Assembly (NCBI GenBank): GCA_051880395.1
Contig: JBJENW010000108.1
Coordinates: forward strand, 1-64,000
Reading direction: 5' to 3'
DNA length: 64,000 nucleotides
DNA from: JBJENW01 sp051880395
GTDB taxonomy: Bacteria; Bacillota; Clostridia; Lachnospirales; Lachnospiraceae
The position numbers and the translations under genes are program-made. Below, piece after piece: positions 25,626-33,088 of the stretch; positions within the stretch are counted from its first letter, which is position 1, and the number at the start of each line of letters is the position of its first letter. The notes beneath the pieces are model-generated. The model was not told where the DNA came from. It was given only the letters and a program-made list of their open reading frames with translations, and did not search any database.

Positions 25626-25651
25626 AAAGATCTCAACCAATCGGTTTCATT

Positions 25652-25697
25652 ACACAGTTTTCGGTATCCGGCAGGAGGCAAGGACCGGAAACTGTGT
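25652..25697. repeat. Minimal palindromic element E
   Basis: ACACAGTTTTCGG and CCGGAAACTGTGT bracket a 46-bp unit with both flanks of the tail type (AACTGTGTAT...GGAAACG). It looks like an internally deleted or tail-tail version of the family, sitting directly between copies D and C. Confidence 0.6.
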
Positions 25698-25727
25698 ATT
25701 GGAAACGCTAGGTTGAAATATCTTAAC

Positions 25728-26082
25728 CTCCCGTTTCCGATAGACAGTTTCCGAAATTTGGCTGGGTGGGCAAGGCGGGGCGGCTGCTTTCAGAAGGGCT
25801 TTGACAGAAATGTTAGTGAGTTTGGGTGGACAAATCTGCGATGCCTTTGCTGTTTTGCCGAGAGGCGTACAAGCTGTGCGTAGGTGTATGCGGGAGAAAG
25901 AGTCCGCTTCTGAGTCTTTCTCCCACATACACCTGCGTGCAGCTTGTACGACATTCGGAAAACTGCAAAAATAAAGCATCGCAGATTTGCCCGCCCAAAC
26001 TCGACTTCATTTCTGTCTAGCCCTTCTGAAAGCAGCCGCCCCGCCTTGCCCATCCAGCCAAATTTCGGAAACGTCCGCATAG
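25728..26082 (+). repeat. Large palindromic element, copy C
   Basis: The inverted repeat 25747-26072 (326 bp) starts GTTTCCGAAATTTGGCTGGG and ends with its complement. The outer arm differs from A and B but is self-complementary. The apical stem GTGTATGCGGGAG pairs with CTCCCACATACAC, where A and B have GTACGCCAGAG with CTCTGGCGTAC. The loop AAAGAGTCCGCTTCTGAGTC is nearly the same as in A and B. The right flank CGTCCGCATAG ends 8 bp before the stop codon of the next minus-strand gene. Confidence 0.85.
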
Positions 26083-26089
26083 AAAACAC

Positions 26090-27289
26090 TCAAATCCCCT
26101 GACAAAGCTGATTCATGGATAATACGATTCCCATGATGTCGGCCGAACATTTTTCCATGTTTTGGGACAGATAATTCACTTGAGAACGTGCTTTTTGAAT
26201 CAAGGACTGGTTATAGTCCAAATGCTCCTGCAATTTATGCTGACGGTTGATGAGATTCTGCCGCTCTTTTTCTATCTCTTCGTCATCTAACAAAATATCG
26301 ATCTGATCAAACCACAGTTTCTCATCTGTCAGATTCAACTCATGTAAAATCCTGCTTAATTTTTCCTCATAATATTCTAAATCATCGCTGGTTTCCATAT
26401 ACTTTTTACGCTGTTTCACACTGTCCATATACTGTTCCCATTCGTAAAGCAGCTCCTGACCACTTTTTACATGATATTTTGCACAGGCATAATCAACCGC
26501 ATTTGTTACATTCACATACTTCACTTTCATCTTATTTTCGCGCTCAATCGCATAATTCCGGTTGACGTTGATTTTATGCAGTTCGGTAATATTGTACTGA
26601 CGTTTCATAAAAATGCCAAATGTTAACATTGCGACAACAAAGATCAGAAGGAAAAATGCATTTTCACAATGCAGACGAAATCCCTCCTTCAAAACAAATA
26701 GAAGCACGATCCCTACTCCACAGACACCACACAGACAATACAATAATTGCTGCAGCGTGGTCTGTTCTTCTGTCAGCTGTTCTTGTCGTATTGCCAACTG
26801 CTCTTTTTCGCTCGACAAATATTGCATATCTCGTTTCACGGCTGCCTGATATTTCTCGTTTGCCTGTAGGCGACGAATCTCATCCGGCATTTCCTCTTCC
26901 TTCTGCTGCATCTGAAGAAAAATCGCATCTTCCATCCGATGGCCTGCTTTTCGGTAATTTTCTCTTGCATTTGTCAGTTTGCGCACATTTTGAACCGTCT
27001 CTTTGAGTTCCGCACTTTTTTCTTCCGGAAGTGCTTTCAGCTTTTCAATATCAGCCAGATAATCGCAAACCTCATGATATTCTTTTCGACCTTCCTCTAA
27101 CTCTTTTGTATTTTCCATGATCGTTTCACACTGAGAAACGATATAGTGTTCAATTTCCTCTCGATTACTTTTCGGTTTTGACACCCGCTCCACTGGCGGT
27201 AATTCCGGTTCTTCCTCCTCGCCAACCGAATATTGCTGAATCGGCTTTGACTGCTTTTCATTCTTTTTTTTCCAATGAAACCACTTCAT
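26090..27289 (-). CDS. Membrane-anchored coiled-coil protein of unknown function
   Basis: This 399-residue protein begins with a Lys-rich, then Glu/Pro-rich tail (1-45) and a long helical coiled-coil segment (about 45-185, rich in Glu, Lys, Gln). Two adjacent membrane helices follow (about 188-210 and 218-237). A second coiled-coil region runs to the end (240-399). With two helices, both coiled coils would be on the same side of the membrane, presumably cytoplasmic. It is the last gene of a four-gene minus-strand operon (24 bp after the TPR gene). I do not recognise the family; by context it may anchor the ATPase and repeat proteins encoded upstream. Confidence 0.75.
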   Translation of the reverse strand: MKWFHWKKKNEKQSKPIQQYSVGEEEEPELPPVERVSKPKSNREEIEHYIVSQCETIMENTKELEEGRKEYHEVCDYLADIEKLKALPEEKSAELKETVQNVRKLTNARENYRKAGHRMEDAIFLQMQQKEEEMPDEIRRLQANEKYQAAVKRDMQYLSSEKEQLAIRQEQLTEEQTTLQQLLYCLCGVCGVGIVLLFVLKEGFRLHCENAFFLLIFVVAMLTFGIFMKRQYNITELHKINVNRNYAIERENKMKVKYVNVTNAVDYACAKYHVKSGQELLYEWEQYMDSVKQRKKYMETSDDLEYYEEKLSRILHELNLTDEKLWFDQIDILLDDEEIEKERQNLINRQHKLQEHLDYNQSLIQKARSQVNYLSQNMEKCSADIMGIVLSMNQLCQGI

Positions 27290-27313
27290 AAAAACTCCCC
27301 CTTATTTTCTTCA

Positions 27314-28138
27314 TCAGAAGACACATTTTTGCATATATTCATTTTTCCAGGCCGCCATGATCGTGTCCGCCTGTTCATAAAACGCATTGATCTCTCCTTT
27401 TTCACGCAGTTCATACAACTGCTGCATCTGTGCATCTTCGACTAGTTGTTCCCTACTATTCTGATCCTTCAAAAACGCTTCGATCTGATCCGAGGCATAC
27501 TTTGCTTCTTCCATAAGACTTCGTGTCTTTTCTTCCCCATATGCCAAAAAACAGGATGCCCAGTACTCCTGCCCGATCTGACTTGTATCTTGATAAGTGG
27601 AAGCCATTTCAAAACAATGCATCGCATCCTCAAATAAAAATATTCCGGCATAAGCAGTGCCGAGATTATTCCAAACCTGACTTTGAAACACTGGTTTTTC
27701 CTCTTTTGTTTCAGAAAGCAGCAGTATTTTCCGATATTCCTGAATGGCAGCCACATATAAGTGTTTTTTTAGCATACGGTCCGCACGCATTTTTTTTCGT
27801 TCTACCGGATTTTTCTTTTGAAACTCCTCAATCGTACTACATATCATAGAAATTTCCGAAGGTGTATGATATCCGCTCGCCTGTAAAAGACTTTCCATAA
27901 ACAGCGCCACGTTTTTTCTTCGCCAATACAATTCCATTCGCTGCGCCAGGGAAGGCATTGCCAGCTCTTTTGTCACCCATTCCAGAAATGACTGCCGCAT
28001 AAAGGACGGCTGCGCCAGATCAATATTTTCCTGAATAAAATAGCTGATCTCCTCCAGGTTATAAAGATGCAATGACAGTTCTTCTAACTCATACGGTGTT
28101 TGTGCCTGATTACGCCGGCATAAAATCACACTGCTCAT
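27314..28138 (-). CDS. TPR-like helical repeat protein
   Basis: This 274-residue soluble, mostly helical protein has a clear pair of tetratricopeptide-like helices near the middle (HLYVAAIQEYRKILLLSE, then VWNNLGTAYAGIFLFEDAMHCFEMA). There is no signal peptide or membrane segment. The N-terminal 110 residues are helical with no recognised domain. It lies 17 bp after the Hsp70/actin-like gene and 24 bp before the coiled-coil membrane gene. TPR proteins often act as scaffolds or co-chaperones, which fits the Hsp70-like neighbour, but this role is inferred. Confidence 0.75.
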   Translation of the reverse strand: MSSVILCRRNQAQTPYELEELSLHLYNLEEISYFIQENIDLAQPSFMRQSFLEWVTKELAMPSLAQRMELYWRRKNVALFMESLLQASGYHTPSEISMICSTIEEFQKKNPVERKKMRADRMLKKHLYVAAIQEYRKILLLSETKEEKPVFQSQVWNNLGTAYAGIFLFEDAMHCFEMASTYQDTSQIGQEYWASCFLAYGEEKTRSLMEEAKYASDQIEAFLKDQNSREQLVEDAQMQQLYELREKGEINAFYEQADTIMAAWKNEYMQKCVF

Positions 28139-28155
28139 TTCACATTCCCCCCTTT

Positions 28156-29388
28156 TTATAAACGAATCACATATTCCCAGGTTTGCCCGGTTGCAGCAAA
28201 AAATTCTCCGAATCCCTGATCTGTTAAAGACACCTTCACTTCCCGATCAGAAAGAGGTTCTGCTTTCACATGGAGCCGCGTCGTCCTTGGAGGCCGTTCG
28301 GGGAGTTCCGTTAACTGCAATGTCTGAATCTGTGCATTTCGACTTTGTGGCAATTGCAGATAAAAATCAATTGCTGATGATTTATCAAGGATAATATCAC
28401 ATTCCCCTTTTGTCTCATACCAGTTTTCGCCGGCTGAGATCAGCGTAAACATACCATCCCCCTGTGCCCCCCGCACTTTCATACTGACATTGACCTTCAT
28501 CTCATTTTCGCCCATGTAGACAAACGGCCATTGCTGATTTGAATCCCGAATTGCTGCAAAATAACAGGCTCCTATGGAAAACAGATTTTTTCCCATAAAG
28601 GCTTTTCGATTCTTACACAAAATCTGCAGTGATTGCCGCATCCATCCTCCTTCAAACAAATCTCCTGTCAGATAGACTGCTGAAACGATTCGCCCGGAAA
28701 GCTGTTGATTTGCCATTTCTGCAAATGCAGAATCTTTTTGTTCCCCAAGCGCTCCGAGTTTTTCTTCCGTAACCGTCACAAGCTGTGGACTGGTTTTCTG
28801 ACTTCGTTCCAGACACCATGCAAAGATTTGATTCTCTTTTTCCCGAAACATCAAAACATCATGCAGCCACAGTTCCCGCTTCTGATTCAGCGTATATACA
28901 TAAAAACTTTCTTTATAATTTTGAATATGCCAGTTTGCTGAGGAGATTCCTGCTTTTTTCAACGCCCATCCCAGTTTGCGCACCAGTTCTTTATTGACTT
29001 CCTCCATTGTAAGAACCAGCCGATCTACGCGAAACGGTGTTCCATTTTTTTCCGGAAGTGCCAGAACTTTCCGAAAAAACAACGCCAGAAGTTCAAACGC
29101 TTCGTAGCTTTCTTTGTCCCAGACGATTTTTTCTTCAGACATTGTTTTTTGTATTAAGTGATCTGCAAAACAAGGTTCGTTGAGCTGCATCTGCTTTTTT
29201 GCTTCATCCCCGTATAACCAATAGCTGGAATTTTTCTTATGTCCGATCACCAGAGGGATCTGATAGACATTTCTTCCTGCGACAGCACTCACCGTTTCCG
29301 GTTTTTCACTGTCTGCACGCATGAAACTGAGCATCACGCTTGTGTCACTGATATCCATGCCCGCATAACATCTTATACCTTCTATCAT
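28156..29388 (-). CDS. Hsp70/actin-like ATPase-fold protein (DUF5716-like)
   Basis: This 410-residue protein begins like the Hsp70/actin/FGGY ATPase fold: residues 8-22 (YAGMDISDTSVMLSF) resemble the phosphate-1 loop. A later segment, VYLTGDLFEGGWMRQSLQILCKNR, resembles the adenosine motif with its usual GG. The middle has VDRLVLTMEEVNKELVRKL, as in the second subdomain of such ATPases. The C-terminal 100 residues look beta-rich, perhaps a substrate-binding region. I believe it matches the family catalogued as DUF5716 in Lachnospiraceae, but cannot confirm this here. It sits in an operon with a giant helical protein (17 bp upstream) and a TPR protein (17 bp downstream). Confidence 0.65.
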   Translation of the reverse strand: MIEGIRCYAGMDISDTSVMLSFMRADSEKPETVSAVAGRNVYQIPLVIGHKKNSSYWLYGDEAKKQMQLNEPCFADHLIQKTMSEEKIVWDKESYEAFELLALFFRKVLALPEKNGTPFRVDRLVLTMEEVNKELVRKLGWALKKAGISSANWHIQNYKESFYVYTLNQKRELWLHDVLMFREKENQIFAWCLERSQKTSPQLVTVTEEKLGALGEQKDSAFAEMANQQLSGRIVSAVYLTGDLFEGGWMRQSLQILCKNRKAFMGKNLFSIGACYFAAIRDSNQQWPFVYMGENEMKVNVSMKVRGAQGDGMFTLISAGENWYETKGECDIILDKSSAIDFYLQLPQSRNAQIQTLQLTELPERPPRTTRLHVKAEPLSDREVKVSLTDQGFGEFFAATGQTWEYVIRL

Positions 29389-29405
29389 ATACTTCTCCCC
29401 CTTTT

Positions 29406-32400
29406 CTACAATATCAGGAACTGGTTGTTCACATTTTTCTCTCGACTTTTGTATTTTTCCATCAGACCAAGCATTGTTTCACTGTCTTCGAGTGCTCTCG
29501 ATACTGCCATTCCGTTTAAAAGATCATATCGACTGTCATCATTTTCATTATAACCATCCGCATTCTGAATCACATTGCTTCCAGTAATATCCCATATACC
29601 ATCGATTTTTTCCTGTACATAGTATTGAATTTTTTCCCCAAAGAACAACACAAAACTTTTGACATAAATCCCTTCATACATTTCCTGCATTCGCTCTTTC
29701 TTGAAATCAACTTGCAGATCATATTCGGGTTGATAGCAGAGCATCACTTCTTTTCCCGGATCTGTGCGATACTCAATAAATATTTTATCATAAAGATAAA
29801 ATTCCTGCTGAATTTCATGAGGAAACTGTTTATAAAAACGGAAATACAAACCTTTCTGTATGCATTGTCCCAACAAGTCTTCGACAATTTCGCGTTCCGC
29901 CTGTGACAGACTCTGCTTCTGCGACAGCCATTGCAGTAATGCCAGCTCTCCCATTTGATTGATTGTATGTTCCTGATACTGATGTAATAATTCTTCAAAA
30001 ACAGACTCCGAAACAACCATCTTTTTCACAAAACTGCAATATGAATAGTAAGAAACATATGCTGCACAGATTTCACTGCGACCACCGCTTTTGCAATAAC
30101 TCTCATAAATCTCATCCGTATTTTCCACAAATACCGCCGTGGAAAGCATCTGAACCAGGAGACGTTCTTCCAGCTCTGCGGTATCCACCAGGAAATTCTT
30201 CGCCGTGCGAAAGAGTGCCGCCATTTTTGCGGTCGGTCCCTCATAATATTTGACCAGATAGTTCAGCAAAACATCATTATATTTTCCTGCACGATACGCC
30301 GCCTCACTCAGATACAGTAGATTTTTTTCCCACTCATATGCGTGCTCTATGATCAAATAACTGCACAAAGAAAGAAGTCGTCCACTCTGCAATTGATCTA
30401 CACTTCCACACGGAATCTGTTCGTATGCAGCTTCATACTCATGCAGTTCCACTAAAATCTCCACTGCCATCCTGTGTGCATCTCCATCGAGCAGTGAAAG
30501 ATTTTCCTTTTTCAGATAAGGTGCTACCCGCTCAAAATCCCCCGCCTCATAACAATACCGAACTAACTCACAAATAAGCGTTTTTCGATATTCTTCGCGG
30601 ATTTCTTTTGCTTTGATCAGATGCATCAGTAAATCCATTTTATCATTTTGCATCGCTTTTTCGACCGGACTACTCGAAAAATAATGCAGCAGATACGGAA
30701 TCTTTTCCGGTGCCCATGAAATACATTTGCGTATATAATGTGATGGATGCATCAGTTTTTCCAGCTCGCAATCCTCTAAACCTGTCAAAAGATTTCCATA
30801 TATATCTTCTAAAAGGATCACATAATTCGCAGAATAAACCTGCACATAAGCGATATGATTTACAAGTGGTACAACCTGCACTTTTTTCCACTCCTGCTGC
30901 GCTACTATGACGTAACGAATATCTGGTCGTTTGCAGACAAACTGACAAGTATAAAACAGTTCCGATAATTTCTTTGTAATTTCCGGATTAACCATTCCCG
31001 CTTCTAAAGCAGTATCATAAATCAGTGCCAGATTTGCATCCATATGATGTTGTTCCATCTGGCGCAATGCAAAATCTTCTATATTCTGCATATAATGTTC
31101 CAGCACATCCGGCTGCCTGTTACGATTTTTAATGATATTTACATACAATATCGCTTTTCGCGCTACCGGAAGCGTATTTGTATTATATTGGAAATAAATC
31201 TGCACCTCTTTCGGCAATGGGTCCGTTCGCTGACTATCAATGGAAAGCAGATAGGATTCATATAGATTCGTGATACGAAAATCTTTTTCGATTCCCATCG
31301 CATACCAATGCTGATACTGTACTCCGTATTTCGAAAAGCGAGTCAGATAACGGCAGATTATCTCTGCTAACTCCTCTGTCTGATATTGTTCATAACAACC
31401 GCACAAAATCTGATAGTTTTTTTCATCAAACGAACGCTCCATGGACAGTAATTTCAAAAAACGCTCCATCATCGCATGTGTGAGCCCCTTTCTCTGAAGC
31501 CCCCACAATAAAATCCGTTTCTCATATGTTCCCAGTTTTTTCATCAGATTCGGTTCTTCCTGATAAAGATAAAATGCCTCCATATAGAAAAATGGACTGG
31601 CATGTCCGCTGCAAATGTGTTTTTCCAGTGCCTGTTGGCGTACCTTGTGATCGGTGAAATAATCTTCTCGTAAAAACAAGAGCACCCAGAATAAAATCTC
31701 CGGTTTTCCTCTCTTTTGATAGATGACCTCTATCTCTTCTGTAAGCTTATTTACATAAGATGCTTCTCGCTCTATCAATGTCAAAAGATACAGATAATAC
31801 GCCCATTCTGTCGTATCTGTCTCTTTAAAATGTTCGCGCTTAAATGCATCTAAAATCCATTCTGCTTCCTGTCGCTGTTTATTCAAAAGATACGCCTGTG
31901 CTTTCATCAAGCGATAAATATCCTGTTTTGTCAATCGAAACAATTGATCTAATAATTCATTTGACTTCTGACACCATTCTCCCGTCACGATTTTCTGAAA
32001 TCGATAATCCATATACAGTTTTGTTAATTCTGCCTGATATTTTTGTTTTTCCCAAATCAGCTTTTTCTGTTGAGGATGTCGACTCGTCTGCTCCACCAAA
32101 AGTTCCACCTGCTCAATTTGATTCGTTCCTGCAATCGTAATGCGAATGAAATTTTTTCCATGATGCAGCTTTTGGGGATCGATCACATAAGGAATCTGCA
32201 GTACATCTCCCACAAAATCCTCTGTTTCAAACAATTGTTTACTAAAACAGATTCCCGCAGAATCTGCAGTGACCGAAAGACTGAGATACCCCCAGCTGTC
32301 TTTTTCAACCTGTAAAAGCTCCTGACTCGGTTCCTTGATATCTTGAAAATTACGCGTAGAATCCAATACACGAAATGCGATCCGCTTTTTCTTTTTCAAA

Positions 32401-32951
32401 CCACACAGATACTCTTCTACCGCCTGGCTGCCATTTGAATCCCGACAAATTTCCCGATATAATAATTTTGCCCGGTCATCTTCATTATGTAACAACTCCC
32501 GAAATGCCGATGAATGAAAAAACTGTTCGGCTTCTTTTGGCGCTGTCTGCGCCAGCCGTACAAAATCATGCATATGGCGCATCAACCCTGTACTTGTCTG
32601 TTGATAATTTCTTGTCACATATGCAACAAAAGAAAGGCTATATTCCCCACCGTTGCAAATAATTGAAAAAACACCTTTTTGAATATTTCCTTCCTCTAAT
32701 CCTTCGCTATGAAATTTATATTTTACTCTGACCTGTGTACCGCTAAAACGGGCGATCTTACATTCCATTCTCCCATTTGAAGAAAAAATCTGTCCCTCAA
32801 TCGGAACACGATTCAGGCTATTGATCTGAAATTCTCCCGTGCAGCACTGTCCCAATGGAACATTCAATTCTATTTTTTCCACTGATAACTCTACAACCGG
32901 TCTGTCATAATTAAATTGTCCTCTTGCTAGTTCCTCTATCCGTCTCTGCAA
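29406..32951 (-). CDS. Giant helical-repeat protein (DUF5717-like)
   Basis: This 1181-residue protein has no signal peptide. Residues about 15-115 form a beta-rich, Ig-like domain (VVELSVEKIELNVPLG, FSIICNGGEYSLSFVAYV). Residues about 215-310 form a second beta domain. The rest is helical repeat-like, rich in Tyr, Leu and Glu, and ends with a beta-strand-rich C-terminal part near 1050-1150. The start is TTG at 32951, with AGGTGG 5 bp upstream; no ATG fits better. I connect it with the DUF5717 family of Lachnospiraceae from memory. It is the first gene of the operon, with a strong promoter and a hairpin at the mRNA 5' end. The function is unknown. Confidence 0.75.
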   Translation of the reverse strand: MQRRIEELARGQFNYDRPVVELSVEKIELNVPLGQCCTGEFQINSLNRVPIEGQIFSSNGRMECKIARFSGTQVRVKYKFHSEGLEEGNIQKGVFSIICNGGEYSLSFVAYVTRNYQQTSTGLMRHMHDFVRLAQTAPKEAEQFFHSSAFRELLHNEDDRAKLLYREICRDSNGSQAVEEYLCGLKKKKRIAFRVLDSTRNFQDIKEPSQELLQVEKDSWGYLSLSVTADSAGICFSKQLFETEDFVGDVLQIPYVIDPQKLHHGKNFIRITIAGTNQIEQVELLVEQTSRHPQQKKLIWEKQKYQAELTKLYMDYRFQKIVTGEWCQKSNELLDQLFRLTKQDIYRLMKAQAYLLNKQRQEAEWILDAFKREHFKETDTTEWAYYLYLLTLIEREASYVNKLTEEIEVIYQKRGKPEILFWVLLFLREDYFTDHKVRQQALEKHICSGHASPFFYMEAFYLYQEEPNLMKKLGTYEKRILLWGLQRKGLTHAMMERFLKLLSMERSFDEKNYQILCGCYEQYQTEELAEIICRYLTRFSKYGVQYQHWYAMGIEKDFRITNLYESYLLSIDSQRTDPLPKEVQIYFQYNTNTLPVARKAILYVNIIKNRNRQPDVLEHYMQNIEDFALRQMEQHHMDANLALIYDTALEAGMVNPEITKKLSELFYTCQFVCKRPDIRYVIVAQQEWKKVQVVPLVNHIAYVQVYSANYVILLEDIYGNLLTGLEDCELEKLMHPSHYIRKCISWAPEKIPYLLHYFSSSPVEKAMQNDKMDLLMHLIKAKEIREEYRKTLICELVRYCYEAGDFERVAPYLKKENLSLLDGDAHRMAVEILVELHEYEAAYEQIPCGSVDQLQSGRLLSLCSYLIIEHAYEWEKNLLYLSEAAYRAGKYNDVLLNYLVKYYEGPTAKMAALFRTAKNFLVDTAELEERLLVQMLSTAVFVENTDEIYESYCKSGGRSEICAAYVSYYSYCSFVKKMVVSESVFEELLHQYQEHTINQMGELALLQWLSQKQSLSQAEREIVEDLLGQCIQKGLYFRFYKQFPHEIQQEFYLYDKIFIEYRTDPGKEVMLCYQPEYDLQVDFKKERMQEMYEGIYVKSFVLFFGEKIQYYVQEKIDGIWDITGSNVIQNADGYNENDDSRYDLLNGMAVSRALEDSETMLGLMEKYKSREKNVNNQFLIL

Positions 32952-32976
32952 GTCGCCACCTGCTTTATCATTTATT

Positions 32977-33011
32977 ATATAGCGATTCAGCTCGTTTCTG
33001 AATCGCTATAT
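32977..33011 (-). promoter_or_regulatory. Perfect hairpin at the 5' end of the giant-protein operon mRNA
   Basis: ATATAGCGATTCAG and its exact complement form a 14-bp stem with a 7-nt loop. The expected transcription start (about 33016) is 5 nt before the stem on the minus strand, so the mRNA would begin with this hairpin. No T-run follows, so it is not a terminator. It could stabilise the mRNA or act as a DNA operator. Confidence 0.7.
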
Positions 33012-33022
33012 GAATCGGTTTC

Positions 33023-33051
33023 ATTATACCCTATTTTCAGCCACTATGCAA
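33023..33051 (-). promoter_or_regulatory. Sigma-A promoter of the giant-protein operon
   Basis: On the minus strand TTGCAT (33046-33051) and TATAAT (33023-33028) are 17 bp apart, 72 bp from the TTG start codon of the first gene. Confidence 0.75.
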
Positions 33052-33088
33052 CAAGTGAAACCTTTTCTCGTGCAGGTTCTCTCTTTTT

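Noticed and set aside
25650..26089. Several overlapping short open frames within palindromic element C
   Set aside because: They occur in many frames at once, reflect the repeat's GC-rich arms and resemble the spurious frames in copies A and B rather than any protein.
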